Part shown: positions 11,993 through 24,900 of the stretch, one piece after another
Layout: each line of letters opens with the position of its first letter
How positions within the stretch are numbered: the first letter of the stretch is position 1
Assembly (NCBI GenBank): GCA_902806565.1
Contig: CADCXA010000030.1
Span: 62,001 to 126,000 of the forward strand
Source: Hypoxylon rubiginosum
Taxonomy: Eukaryota > Ascomycota > Sordariomycetes > Xylariales > Hypoxylaceae
DNA: 64,000 nucleotides
Direction: 5' to 3'
Position numbers and translations under genes: made by a program
The notes under the pieces: generated by a model
The model's database searches: none
Told to the model about the DNA's origin: nothing
Seen by the model: the letters and a program-made list of their open reading frames with translations, nothing else

Positions 11993-14900
11993 ATGTCGGG
12001 CTTCGGTGGGTTCGGCACTGGAGGCGGCTTCGGTTCCACCAACAATAATAATAATACCTCTACCGGCTTCGGCGGCTTTGGTACCAACACCCCGGCCAAT
12101 ACAGGCACAGGTACGTTCGAGTTCTTTACCACGCTTTCCTATCTTCTCTTGCCCTGCCGGCCTGGCGCTCGACTAACCCGGTGTGGTCTCGAAAGGCTTT
12201 AATGCAAATAATAACCCCAGTGGCTTTGGTGCCGCCAACAACAACAACAATGCCGGAGGCAGCGGCCTGTTCGGTTCTGGAAACACCACCTCAGGCTTCG
12301 GTTCAAGCTCCGGTAAGTATCGAATTCGGGACTCGACAAACCATCATGTTTTGCGCCTATATCACGAGTATACCTTTGGATCAGCATGCTAACATGTTAT
12401 CTTGATAGGATTTGGATCAACCAGCAATGCCGGCGGCTTTGGTGCAAAGCCTGCCTTCGGTGGCACGTCTACTAGCGGCGGCGGTTTATTCGGTGGCTCT
12501 ACTACCTCCACCGCAGGTGGTTTCGGTGCTGGTGGCAGTGGTAGTGGCTTTGGAGCTACTAACAACGCTTCGACATCGAGCCCTTTCAGTGGTGGTGGCA
12601 GCGCGTCGATTTTTGGAAACAACAACAACAAGCCAGCATTCGGCGCAACGAACACGGGCACAACCGGTGGACTCTTTGGAAGTGGAAACACGACCAACAA
12701 TGCTACCACTTCAACAGGATTCGGCGCATTTGGTAACACATCGAACGCCCCTGCTAGCACAGCTTTAGGTCCCGTAGGCGACCCCCCCGGTACTGCCAAT
12801 ATCACCAGCTTCCAGCCCTTAGTGGAGAAGGAAGGCACGGGCGGATCGCAAAATTCCTTCCAGAATATCCTCTTTCTAGATCCCTACAAGAAATGGTCCG
12901 CCGAAGAGCTGAGACTTGCTGACTACGCTGCTGGTCGTCGCTTTGGAGGCACGTCAGGCACTGGAACGTTCGGCGTTGGCTCCGGCTTCGGCGGGTTTAG
13001 CTCGAACAACCAGCCGTCGAGTGCTTTTGGTACCCCGAATACGAATACAAACACGAACACCGGCGGTAGTGGCATGTTTGGCAGTACTCCAGCATCCAAC
13101 AATGCTTTTGGGCAGAATAACGCTAGTACGAGCGGATTTGGCACCAACAACAGTGGCGGTGGTGGCTTATTCGGAAGCAAGCCAGCAGCAGCAACTGGTG
13201 GTCTATTCGGCAGCACCCCTACGCCCCAACCTGCGCAATCCGGTGGCATGTTCGGCTCTGGAAGCGGTAGTTTTGGCAATACTGGAAACACTGGAACCGG
13301 TTTCGGATCTACAAGTGCCAACACTGGAAGCTCGTTATTCGGCACCAATAACAACAATAATCAGCAGAAGTCAGGCTTCAGCTTTAGCAACGCGAATAGC
13401 AACACGACCGGTGGCTTTGGTGGTAACACGACCGGCTTTGGCAACAATAATAATGCTAGCGGTGGTCTCTTCGGTAGCACCAACGCTACTAACCAGAATA
13501 CCAGCGGAACCGGTGGCCTTTTTGGCAATGCGAATCAACAGCAGAATACGGGCGGCGTTTTTGGTGGTGGTGGTGGCGGCGCCGGCAGCGGTGGTGGTTT
13601 CGGAAACCAAACTCAGCAACAGTCTGCCCCCTCCCTCTTTGGCAGCAACCAGCAGAAGCCAGCGGGTACTGGTCTATTCGGAAGCAGTACCAACACCGGT
13701 GGGGCTAGTGGTGGCTTATTTGGAAGTTCAAATAATGCCACCAGTGGCTTTGGCCAGCAAAACAACAACCAGGCTGGAGGTGGCCTCTTCGGCAGCAAGC
13801 CCGCTACCACTGGCGGTGGCCTTTTTGGCAACACTGGCGCGGCCCAAAACACCAATACTGGAGGCGGCATGTTCGGCGGCGCCCTAGGTCAAAATAATCA
13901 AAACCAGCAGCAACAGCCTCAGCAAGGAGGTGGCCTGTTTGGGAGCTCACTAGGCCAGAACCAGCCAAAGCCGTCTATATTCGGTAGCGGTACGCCAGCG
14001 GCCGGTGGAAGTATTTTCGGGACCCAGAATAACCAGCCTCAAGGTTCCTCGTTCTTTGGCTCATCGATCGCGCAGCAGCAGCCACAGAACAACACAATGG
14101 GAGGATCTCTATTTGGAAGCTCGCAAGCTAATCAGGCAGCCCCATCTCTAACCGCGAGCATCAACGATCCATCAGCTTATGGAAACTTGTTCGCTAGTAT
14201 CGGCAACAGCGAGGTCGCCGACCCCGGCCCTCTAGCAACCCCGACGAATAAGAGACAGCCTAAGCGACCGTCCATCCTCCCTTATTACAAGCTGAACGCG
14301 TCTTCTACTTCTCGATTTGTAACACCACAGAAGCGTACATTTGGATTTTCTTACAGCACCTACGGCACCCCAAACAGCCCTTCAAGCGTGTCTAGTACTC
14401 CGGGTACACTATCGCAGAGTCTACTGGGTGGCAGCTTGTCTCGCAGCCTTGGTAATTCTCTCGCCAAGAGTGTCTCCACGAGCAACCTTCGACGAAGCTT
14501 CAATGTCGAAGACAGCATCTTAGCGCCGGGCGCGTTCGCTCCTGGTTCCGGATCAAGACTCTATGGCAACAGCAGTGTTAAGAAACTTGTTATTAACAGG
14601 GACCTACGCAGCGACTTATTCTCTACCCCTACGAAGGATAAGCCTTCGCCGGAGACCCCGAACAGCTCTCGAAAGCTAACAAAGCGTGTCAGCTTCGATA
14701 CAAGCAACGTGGACACGATTGAGGATAGGGAAACTCTAAACGGCTCGACCCATACCCCTCCTACCGCTGAGCAGTTGGGGTACATTCGCCCCAAGGCTAC
14801 TAACGGTGTCAATGGTTCGAAGCAGACCTCGTCATCTGCCCCTGAAATGGAGCAGGTTAAGGGCAATGAGCTAGAGGTCGTACACGAGGAGGAGGCTGTG

Positions 14901-17900
14901 ACACCTCAAGTCCAAAGCTCAGCAACCGCTCCTTCCGATGGAGAACCTGGCGACTACTGGATGTCACCGTCGAAGGAGGATATTCAATTAATGAACCGAG
15001 TCCAGCGCCAAAAGGTGTCCGATTTCACCGTTGGCCGTCAGAACGTTGGCTACGTTAAATTCAGAGTGCCAGTTGACCTCACGTCCATTGATATCGATAA
15101 TATCTTCCATGGCATCGTTATTCTGGAACCCCGAAGTGCGACTGTTTATCCCAACGCCGCCAAGAAACCACCCGTCGGCAAAGGGCTGAACGTACCTGCG
15201 ATAATTAATCTCGAGAATTCGTGGCCCCGTGCATCTCGGAAAGGGAAGCAAATATCTCTCACCAAGCACATCGAACGCCTCAAGAGGATTCCAGACACTA
15301 AGCTGGAAAATTACAACATCGACACTGGCGAGTGGACTTTCTCGGTAGAACATTTCACGACATACGGCCTCGATGATTCAGATGAAGACGAGGAAACCGA
15401 GGTTAGACCCGTTGTAGGTACATTAGCTTCGGTAAGCAAAGACACACCTTCGCCCTCGCCTACAGATGCGGAGGACGCTTCTGATGACAGCGGTCTGCTG
15501 GATGGTAGACGCAGCCACCCAGTACCTCCAGGTGCCTTTGATCCCGACGATGATTCTTACGTCGATGACGAGGCAGAAACGACGGAGGCTGCTAAGTTGC
15601 AACCGTCTTTTTTAGCTAAGCGCTCCGCGGGTTCTACTTCCAATGCCCTCCTCTCTATGGAACAGGATGATATGGATGATGAATATGCGATGTCCGAGGT
15701 ACACGAAGATGCGAGTGCTTCCCTCGGACACCATCTAGCCGCGGAGCAGGATGATAACTCGTTCGATGGGTCACAATTTGACACTGTTCAAGAAACCCCT
15801 GCAGGCATCATGAGAGCTCGGATGCGTGCGATCAAGGGCTCAGCCACACCGATGAAAGTTCAAGTTTCGTCCGGGGATGATTGGATGGATATGCTCAGCA
15901 AGACGATCAGCCCTCAGAAACGGGATCGAGCGCTTCTGAGAACTATGAACGAGGCCGCAGACCGCCACACAGTAGACGAACATTTTCGGGATAGATCCCC
16001 GGCAAAGAAGCGCATCGTGTCGGATAGTCGCGGCTTCGCAACCAGCATTGACTTGATGAACTCATTATTCGAGAAGGCTAGGACTCCAGTTGAGAACCTC
16101 CAAGCCTCTGTTCGGCCCAAAGGTGTCAAATGGCCATACAAACGACTTACCAAGCACCTGGATGAAAACGACATGGACGAAAAGGAACGAACATGGCACG
16201 ACACCATGCGCCCTTCGTGGGGTCCTAATGGTACACTTGTTTTTTCCGCTACTCCCACCAGTCCGGCATTCGGAAGATCTAGTCGTATATCTGATAAGAA
16301 CGGATTGATGACGGTGCTTAAGGGCGGTATTGTATCGGAGTCGCAGGACATCCGGATCGCCAAATTCACAAATGAGGTATGTTTCCAAAAGTTTCTAGTA
16401 CCTGAACAAATACTAACATTGTGTGACCAGATGTCAGCTAAAGCCATTGACTCTCACACCAAGCTAGCTCAAGTTCAGGTGGTCGATGGTGTACCAACCG
16501 TGAGACTGAACCCGAGGACGACACTGAAAGACTTCTCGGTTGGAGGCAACGCGAAGAACTCAGCCGAAGAACATGAAAGACTAGTCTGGGAGCTTGCTAG
16601 TGTACTATTCGACAGCACAAAAATTCCCACAGATCTACAGAACGATCCTGATGCTCTGGAGAAACTTCGCCGAGAAAATCTATCTCGATTTTGGGAACGC
16701 ATGGTGGAAGAACAAACAAACAAAATGGTCGCGATGGCGGGGTCAAGCGAGGAGAAGGCTCTGGCTTCGTTATCCGGCCACCGAACTGCCGAGGCCTGCA
16801 AACATCTCCTTGACGGCAAAAATTTCCGCCTCGCGACTTTAATCTCTCTCATCGGTGCTAATGACACGGTCAAGAGAGACGCCAAGGAACAGATGAGAGA
16901 ATGGCAGGAAGCGAATGTGCTTTCTGAATTCTCGGAGCCGATCCGTGCACTCTACGAAATGCTCAGCGGAAATGTCTGTGCCTGCGAGGGAACCAAAGGG
17001 GCACTAGAGAATCGCGCCGAATCGTTCGTCATCTCCAAGAGATTTGGTCTTAACTGGCAGCAAGCCTTCGGACTGAGGCTCTGGTACGCGATATCCACGG
17101 AGGACAGCATCGCAGAGGCGGTAGAGAAGTATAGAGAGGATGTGAGACAGGATCGGGAGCTATCGCCCACCACCTGGTTCATTGAGCACGGCATCAAGGG
17201 TATCTGGAATGATCCAGACAGAGACCAGCGAGAGGATCTGCTTTGGGGTTTATTGCGACTCTACTCCGATAACCAGGTGGACCTAGAAGCATTGTTGCGG
17301 CCGGAAAATTCCCAACTCTCCCCCCTTGATTACCGCCTATGCTGGCAGCTGGGGCAAGCGTTGACCTCCACCGGGCGCGCCTCATTTGGAAAGAACGCTA
17401 CCGAGAAGGCTGATGCTGCTACTGTCTCGTTTGCGGCCCAACTGACGAACGAAGGTAGCTGGCTAGAAGCAACCTTCGTTCTACTCCATCTCTCCGATCC
17501 CGACGCACGGTCAAAAGCCATTCAGGATCACCTTTGCAGGCATGCCGGCCTGATCGGGAACGAGGACTCGAGCAGTTTCAAGAAAATTGTAACAGACTTC
17601 AGAATCCCAAGGCGGTGGGTCTGGCACGCGAAGGCACTTTTCATGCGAAGCGTCAAGAAGGACCCGTCTGCCGAGGTTCAATGCCTCCTCCGTGCAGAGT
17701 CGTGGGCTGACGCTCATCGTACATTCATCAAGGAAGTTGCCCCCGTTGCCATCATTGAGCGTGACTACGATACTCTTGCCGATCTACTTCAGCAATTCGA
17801 AGGCCACCATGCAGAAGTCCCTGATTGGAACGTCGGTGGTGAGATCTATAAAGCATTCCTCCAACTCATGGGCTCCCAACGACGAGCCGAGCAGCCGCCC

Positions 17901-18209
17901 CCTATCCTAGTTAATGGGTTGCTCGAAGGGCTCCCCGCTATGCGTGGCAATACACCTGAAGCCGGCATTGCAGAATATGCCGCCTTGACAGACATGGCAG
18001 CGGAAGTAGCAAAGGTGGTGGCTGGTATGGCAAAGGCAGGAAATGTAAGTCATGTCCTGATTTTAAAATTTATTGAACACACTGCTAATACTGCCAATCA
18101 GATGGAACACGAACGCATCTTACATCTTCCGTTGACAGAGGATGTCCTTCTAAAACACTCCAAAGATCTTGCTTGGTCGCACTATTCTGCTGTGACGGCC
18201 GGCTATTGA
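11993..18209 (+). CDS. NUP145: Nup98-Nup96 type nucleoporin precursor (Nup145 homologue), five exons
   Basis: Exons are 11993-12110, 12196-12312, 12409-16376, 16431-18044 and 18102-18209 (1974 aa). The last two introns (54 and 57 nt, with TACTAAC and GCTAATA branch sites) happen to be open and frame-neutral, so the frame also reads through them. Order: FG/GLFG repeats (about 1-220 and 260-670), a GLEBS-like Gle2-binding segment with EELRLADYAAGRR (about 225-260), a nuclear-pore autoproteolytic domain (about 928-1070) ending HF-TTYGLDDSDEDEE, and a helical Nup96/Nup145C domain (about 1236-1974). In this family the precursor cuts itself after HF, freeing a mobile FG nucleoporin and a Y-complex scaffold protein. 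Here the cut would fall between F1061 and T1062, with Thr where the characterised human protein has Ser. Confidence 0.95.
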
Positions 18210-18777
18210 AACAATCAGGAAACTAGGATGATATACCGAGAGTCTGAATAGGATTGGGAGTGTGTTGCACGGGAGTTATTATATCCATTCCTACGAAGGA
18301 TAGGTTGCTATAGCAAGTGGCTTCGTACGGCCGACTGCTTGCAAGACTCGGTTTTCGAAGCCGAGACCGAGGGGGGTTCATCTGCGTTCTCAGATTACGA
18401 TGTATGGTACAACTTGTCATGGGGACATCGCGACAGGACATTTGCATTCTTGTAGCATAGGTAGCTAGCATAAACTTGGTAATACCCAACATTCGTCTCG
18501 TTTGAACTGCCTGTGATGTTCAATGACCCAGTGTAGACCGAATTTACATTTACTAATCCACCATATCCATCCTAAACGATAAATAATATGTAAGGTTAAA
18601 AGAAACATGGTGTGTACAGTGAGACCCGTAGAAACAGGTGACTAAACTGATTGGAATTTTAAATATTTAAAACAACTGATATATCATTCTAAAGCCGTCA
18701 AATATCTGCAATATATAGGTAACCATCATACTCGTGATACGTCGACAAAATGCCAATCAGCCAAAAATTGACGAACC
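18210..18777. other. 3' intergenic region between convergent nucleoporin and P450 genes
   Basis: No ORF of note. The right half is AT-rich (around 18550-18720), as expected for facing 3' untranslated regions. Confidence 0.4.
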
Positions 18778-20827
18778 TTACGCGATCCTCTCGAAGCGTA
18801 GATATAGCGAGTTGCCCTTCGGGCGACTCGTATACGCATCAGTCTCTTCTATGCCGCCGTCGTCGATAATATGACTGGTGTAGTTGGAATAGATGGCGGC
18901 GATGACAAGTTTCATATCTAGCAAATGACAAGTCAGCCACACACTTGGGCGAATTTGAGCATAACGAGTCTTCGATAAAGGGACGAAAGAAGAATAAGAA
19001 AACGGTGGAGGGAAGTAGAGAGATAGAGAGAAAAGGAGAGAAAATCCACCAACCATGCATGGCAAAATTAGACCCGAGACACATCCGCCCGCCGCTCGAG
19101 AAGCCCCAAAAGTGTCGGTTCACGTCCGTCATCTTTTCACCACCACCGCCGCCGCCGCCGCCGTCGTCCGCCAGGTCGGCCTGCTGCAACCACCGCGTGT
19201 GGTCCCATGTCTCGGGCTCGGGGAACGCGGCCTCGTTGCGGTGCAGGTTGAAGGCCGAGGCGGAAACGCGGACGCCGGCGGGGACCTCGTAGGGGCCGAT
19301 GCGGCACGCGGGGGCGACGCGGGGCTCCGGGCCGCCCGCGGGCGCGTGCCGCCGGACCGTCTCCATGATGACGGCGTGGAGCAGCGGCAGGCCGTCCAGC
19401 CGCCGAGAGTCCGGGTGCGCTGCTGCTGCTGCTGCGGCTCCGTCCTCGCCGACGAGCTTCATATTCGGTCGCAGCGTGAGCAGCTCGTCGCGCAGCTCGC
19501 GCTGCAGGCCGGGCCGCCGCGAGAGGTGGTAGGCGAGGTAGGTCAGCGCGACCCCCGTCGTCTCCTGCCCGGCCAGCACGTGGTCCAGGATCTCGGAGGC
19601 GACGGAGAGCTCGCGCCGGCGGATGGCGGTCGGGTAGAGCGGGCTCGCGGCGCCGCTCGACTCTTGTTCTCTCTCGATGCCGGCTAGCAGCGCGCGGACG
19701 ACGACTGGGTCGTCCGCCGTGTTTAGGGAGGAGGAGGAAGAGGGCCCCTCGGCCTCGAGGGACCGCACGGTGGCGTCGGCGCGCGCTTTGCACCAGGCCT
19801 CGAGCTCGCGGTTGGCGGCGTCGACCCAGGACGGGGTCAGGTAGATGCCGGCGCGGCGCAGGGCGCGCGAGAGCCGCGGCAGCTCCTGGGCGAAGAAGCC
19901 CCAGCCTTTACGGGTGGTGTACAGGGCTGCGTGTATAGAAACGTGTCGCGTTAGCAATTCTCCCCCTGGTACTTGAGAATACTCGAGTATCCTCGAGGTA
20001 AATGATTTTCTCGAAGTTCATAAACAGGTTTTTGTTAAACAGGTAGGTAGATACGGTAGAAAAGGGGGGTTCGGGAACCCGGGGTTAAGAATGTTTTTCG
20101 TACATACCCAGCCAATGCTCGCGGTAGGGCTTCCGTTGGATGAACTCGGCGCACCGCGCCAGGCCGAAGCAGTACGCCGAGATGAAGTCCATGGCCGTCG
20201 CGCAGAACAGCGAGTGCACGTCGACGGCGCCACCTTGGTCCTTCTCCGACGATGCGAGGAGGGGGAGGAGACGCTCGTTGATGATGGCGCTGGCTTGTGC
20301 GGCGAGCGCCGGCGAGCTGTTGATGTAGGATTTGGAGTACACGTGCGAGACCATGCGCTTCCGGAGAGAGTGTGGTTTGGAGTGCAGCGAGGAGAACACG
20401 CAGGGGACGCTGGATCTTGCGGTCAGCACGTGGCTTGTATACAGCGCTGCTTGTATATGGAAGAAGTGAAGGATGAAGAGAGAGATGAGTACCCATAGTT
20501 GTCAAAGAGCGAGTACCACTGGTGCTTGTCGAAGCCGCCCTGGTATATGGTCTTGACGGCCTCAACGCTGTTGACACACAACTCGTTAGGGCCGATACGT
20601 ACTATCGGCCCATGCTGCCGGTGGGCGGCATACAGAGTGCGGTTCTCCCGCTGCTTGAACCGCGCCCATAAGATCCACGCCGGCGAGACGGAGCAGGACC
20701 AGTGGGCGGTCGGGATTGCCGAGAGCGGCGAGAGGAAGGCGGGATATAATACGTATTTGTAAAAGAATACCAGGATCAAGAAGAAAGCGGTTGGTAGGTA
20801 GACGTTAGCAATATTAAGGTCGGCCAT
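18778..20827 (-). CDS. Fungal cytochrome P450 monooxygenase, four exons
   Basis: On the minus strand, exons are 20827-20493, 20409-20108, 19926-19054 and 18917-18778 (549 aa); each junction keeps frame, for example FDNYG-VPCVFSS and NFAMH-DMKLVIA. An N-terminal membrane anchor (about residues 5-30) places it on the ER. The P450 landmarks are present: AGQETTG in helix I, ETVR as the ExxR pair, and FSSGGRMCLG as the haem-binding loop with its cysteine ligand. Runs of Ser, Ala and Gly (including nine Gly before the haem loop) are low-complexity inserts. The early region with GPIVRIGPNEL resembles fungal P450s of secondary metabolism and xenobiotic oxidation, but I cannot name the CYP family or substrate. 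The start at 20827 puts the anchor at the N-terminus; an in-frame ATG at 20887 would add 20 residues. Confidence 0.88.
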
Positions 20828-21711
20828 GGTGTAAGGTGTAAGGGGGTTCTTATCCACACAGAGAGTACACTCTAAGGGGCTATCCAAGACAACGTATCAA
20901 AAATCCTGTATTTTCACACCATCGTCCTCAAATCCTCGAATCTAGATATCCCCTCACTTGAAAACACGATGCATCTCCAAAAGTTGACGCCGATAGGAGA
21001 TGTTTATCCAACGTTGCCCCTCCGTCGCAGTGGTATCGGCATTGCTTAATGCAATATGTAGAGTCTATTTTACCTTTTTATACGAGTTCCCGTCTTGATT
21101 CCGGAGTAGAATATCGGAGCTCAATTTTATTTTCTGTCACAAAGTAAAAGCTATACTTGGCATACCTTGCTTGGTTTTTTCTTTTTTCCAGCTTCTGCTT
21201 GTGCATTCATTAAAGCACTTGATATTAGTTTGTGACTCCTGGCGGGTCACATAATTGATTAGTAACAGTGAGAGTTGAGTCATTCTATTGCGAAAGATGG
21301 AACCTTTCTTTTGCCTTGGCTACCTTCTAGGCTTCCACACATCATTCTTGAATACAAGTCAATATGCTGCCAACTGCAATATAACCTCACCATACCATCT
21401 ATCATTCACCGTTGTTCTTCTTGCATGAAGAACCTGAGAATTCACATAAAGACAGATCAAACGGCCCCCGGAGTTGCCACTATACTACGTCATAGGCGCG
21501 GACCTTCAACAAACCCATATCGGTATCGGCACCCGATAGGTATACCTAATATACCTAATACATACCGTACTAGTAACACACAACATCATAACATATGTAC
21601 CTAGGTACCCATATGTCAATCATCAAATCATGCTCCTTCAATTTATACTAAATCACAAAGGCCCAGTGCCTTACACCTCTTGATACTTCCCTCATCAACC
21701 TCACTTGCAAC
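20828..21711. other. Intergenic region, divergent promoters of P450 and F-box genes
   Basis: No coding frame is supported. The part next to the F-box gene holds a cluster of TACCTA units (21542-21566) and an imperfect palindrome around CCTAGG at 21591-21616 (ACATATG arms). The same TACCTA/TAGGTA word recurs in other gaps in this window. Confidence 0.4.
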
Positions 21712-23787
21712 ATGGAGTCCATGAAATCTCTGAGCATCTCCGAGGTCCCAAGTCTCACGGCTTTGCCTGCTGAGATTTTCCACATTGTCCTATCCCATCT
21801 AGACACGGCAAGAAGCGTGTCCCACTTAGCATTAACTTGCAAAGGGCTCCATCGTCTTATATCCGACTGCGGCTGGCGTATTTTTATAACCTCACGGTTT
21901 AATACTTTCTCACTACCCGAGATCTCGTCTCAAGACGAGTGGGTGGAACGTGCCCGCGCACTAACTTCTCAGTCTCGGGACTGGGACAGGCGAGCCTTCA
22001 CCCTCGACCTTCTCAAGCCTCCAGCGAAACAACATACACGAACCCACAATCGATCTAATCCACCCCAGTCGATTGCCAGCAATATACTAGTCGACGCTCA
22101 CCACCAGCGCAAAGGTAATGACGCCCAAGATCTCATATTCTGGGGCGCAGGGGAGGACATCTTTGGCTTAGTGCGCCATACTCGGGGGTCCAAGGCCCCT
22201 ACAGATGAGTGGCTTGATTGCTCCGGCTCTTCGGCTGGGTATCGTTCGGGTAGAGACGACGTCACATGTGTGTCCATACTCAAGGATGCTAAATACAAGT
22301 ACGGCAAAGGAGACGACCCTCAAGTTCTAGTAGGTAGAGCTAATGGCGAACTGGACATCCTGTCCATGGGCCCTGGGGATTTCGGCAAAAAGCTCTTAAG
22401 ATTCCGAGGCATAAATAGGGAGTCTCATACCCCTCACGAGAATACCACACTTCCGACGCAGATTCAGTCGTTTGATGTCAACTACCAACGAGGTTTGCTC
22501 GCGGCGGGGACCAAACAGAGTATTCTATTATACCATCTTGCTGGCGCTGAACAGAACGGCTCTATCGTAGCTAACATGGACGATACCGACACAATAAGAG
22601 CGCCTCCTGATTTTGTTGACGAAGCCTGGGCCGACAAAGCCATCTCCTTGAAGGAGGAGTTACAAGGGCCTTATTCCTTCGAGTTCATCCGATCTGTCAA
22701 GTTCGTGAATGAGAGCACATTAGCCGTAGGCTTGAACAAGTGTGGCAATCCACTTCAATATCTAGAATGCACGGAGACAGGGTTTGAGAAAGCCGCCGTA
22801 GCTAAGATGAGCAGCAGCGATCACACCTTTGACAATTATACATTTAGAACGGTTAGGGCAATCCTGCCCGTAAATACGAGCTCGCTTGCTAGCGGAGGCG
22901 GAAATGCGGTTCTAAGTTCGTGGGACGACGGGACGATCCGACTTCAGGACCTTCGCACGCCGTCCCATATCGACAAGGTCTTCCAGGATAACTTCGACCT
23001 CACGACCCCGATAAACTCCCTACTGTCCTACGGTCTCGAACGGTTCGTCGCGGGCAGCGCCTACTCGCCCGTGCTGAAGATATTCGACTACCGGTGGCCC
23101 AAGGGCTACTACCACACGGAGTCTCTCCCCTGCGGCAGCAACCGGCCGTACCCGACCCCGAGGCCCCCGACGATCGTAACCGAGCCGTATTTTCCAGACG
23201 ACAGGAGCATATGTGACCACGTGGCCGGCCGACCCTGCCGCTGGCACGCGCTGTCGCGGCACGACTTCTACCGGCCCAACACCACGCTATATATTCCCGT
23301 GTTTTCAGTCACCGAAACTTCGCCCGTGTACTCGCTCGCGTCGCCATCGGACGACTCGCCGTCGCTGTTTGCGGGGCTCTCGGGCCGCCTGATGGAGATG
23401 ACGGCCAAGAGCAGCAGCGCTAGCATCGACCGGCGGCCAGCAGCAGCAGCAGCAGCAGCAACAGCAACGCGGCACATTGCCGTTGACCGTCGTGGTAGTG
23501 AGACGGACGGAAACAATCAGCAGGGCCAGAGCAGCAGCAATAACAATAGCCTGTACCGCAGGGCGCGCCACCAGGTCGCCTTTCTCGAGACCGGGTCCGG
23601 GTTCCCCGTCGAAGACGTCGCGCAGGCGCAGCGCGTACCCCTGATGCACCGGCAGGCCTTCGTCCGCGAGGGCAGGGGCAAGAACAGGGGAAAAGGCCGC
23701 GGCCGCCTGCCTGGCGGGACATCGCGCTGGCAGACGCGCCATCGGTTCGATGAGTGGCTCCAGGAGGTGCCTGGGGACAGGGAGTGA
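21712..23787 (+). CDS. F-box protein with a beta-propeller-like middle, single exon
   Basis: This is one uninterrupted frame of 691 aa. Residues about 16-65 form an F-box: LPAEIFHIVLSHLD, then LALTCKGLHRLI and W in a typical spacing. Such proteins link Skp1-cullin-1 ubiquitin ligases to substrates. The middle (about 200-490) shows repeated short beta-strand and Asp/Gly turn patterns such as VLVGRANGELDIL and AVLSSWDDGTIRLQDLR that read like WD40 blades, a common substrate-recognition module. The C-terminus is low complexity, with an Ala run (CAG/GCA repeat, 23443-23467) and an Arg/Gly-rich end. The target is unknown. It lies between two P450 genes, but nothing in the sequence ties it to them. 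The start gives the F-box a natural short leader. Confidence 0.85.
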   Translation: MESMKSLSISEVPSLTALPAEIFHIVLSHLDTARSVSHLALTCKGLHRLISDCGWRIFITSRFNTFSLPEISSQDEWVERARALTSQSRDWDRRAFTLDLLKPPAKQHTRTHNRSNPPQSIASNILVDAHHQRKGNDAQDLIFWGAGEDIFGLVRHTRGSKAPTDEWLDCSGSSAGYRSGRDDVTCVSILKDAKYKYGKGDDPQVLVGRANGELDILSMGPGDFGKKLLRFRGINRESHTPHENTTLPTQIQSFDVNYQRGLLAAGTKQSILLYHLAGAEQNGSIVANMDDTDTIRAPPDFVDEAWADKAISLKEELQGPYSFEFIRSVKFVNESTLAVGLNKCGNPLQYLECTETGFEKAAVAKMSSSDHTFDNYTFRTVRAILPVNTSSLASGGGNAVLSSWDDGTIRLQDLRTPSHIDKVFQDNFDLTTPINSLLSYGLERFVAGSAYSPVLKIFDYRWPKGYYHTESLPCGSNRPYPTPRPPTIVTEPYFPDDRSICDHVAGRPCRWHALSRHDFYRPNTTLYIPVFSVTETSPVYSLASPSDDSPSLFAGLSGRLMEMTAKSSSASIDRRPAAAAAAATATRHIAVDRRGSETDGNNQQGQSSSNNNSLYRRARHQVAFLETGSGFPVEDVAQAQRVPLMHRQAFVREGRGKNRGKGRGRLPGGTSRWQTRHRFDEWLQEVPGDRE
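23443..23470 (+). repeat. CAG/GCA trinucleotide run encoding poly-Ala inside the F-box gene
   Basis: About eight CAG-type units followed by CAA/CAG variants are read as a run of alanines. It is a candidate length-variable tract. Confidence 0.8.
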
Positions 23788-24900
23788 TGGGGTTTGCTAC
23801 GTCCTGCTTCTCGGTGCGTGCGTGAAAGGGGGGAGCACGAGGCGGATTACCCGTATAATACTACGTGTTGCGAATAGATTATTACCTACATACCTGGCAC
23901 ACCACAAAGTTGAGCTGCAGATACATTCCCACTGCGACGTTAAATGAGTCTACAAGAGGATGGGTAATTTCTCGGCGTGCTATGCAAGGCACGCATCTAA
24001 AGCTCGCAATGATTAAGCTAAGATTTATTGATAGGATAATGCCCATACATAATTCCCTGGCATTAAATATACATTATACCTAATTGATGTTAGGAGGGAG
24101 CATAGCATCACAAAGTAGTTGACTCGATAAAGAGTTTCTTAGTCACAAGATGAAGATGAACGCAGTTGCTGCTCTCTTAAATTCGACCCCTTTTCTATGT
24201 ATATTTCCTAAAGTTATATATCCCGAGCATATATGCATATTTCAAGTATATATGCGCTTATAGAGACACTCCAAGGAGAACTTGCTCGGTACCCAAGTTG
24301 GTTACGTGACAGGTTTCTTGAAGCTTTCACCAACCAATTGCGGGGACCCTGGTCGATGTCACGTTATGATGGCAAGGTCAAAAAAACCTTGATCGTATTT
24401 ATTGAGTCAAGTTTATGTCGAATGCATCCTGGGACTTCTGGAGTTTAGCTATGAGGGTTAGAAAATTCCCTATGCCCCTAGACTTTCTCGAACCCGAATA
24501 CGATTCTCCTGTAAAATCTGGTTATAGAAAGAGCGAAGCAGAGGATAAACTTGTAAGTCGTACACATCCTTCCCTTTTGTTACAAAACAACACGGTTAGA
24601 GGGCGTTGAAACGAGATAAGAGTCCAGTGCCGCATGGTTTTAAAACGGAAAGTAATCATGAGTAAGGATTTCGCAGTGCGTCTGGAAAGAGTACCGATAG
24701 TGAGACCTCGGGGGTTCTTTCAGCCTCGGTTTTATTTGCCCCCTATTCACTGCCACTGCCACTTTCTTACGACTCCAACGACAGACTGACATGAAACTTA
24801 GAAGACACAACCAAAACGCCATCGCCATGAGCTTATGAGCGTAAACAGACACCAAAACTTAAAAGCAAAGAAACAAAACATTTGAAAATATTTTCAAAAC
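23788..24900. other. Intergenic region upstream of the second P450
   Basis: No gene is supported; small ORFs between 24233 and 24609 have no recognisable domain and overlap AT-rich sequence. The last 120 bases are A-rich (AAACAAAACATTTG), a usual context before a fungal start codon. Confidence 0.4.
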
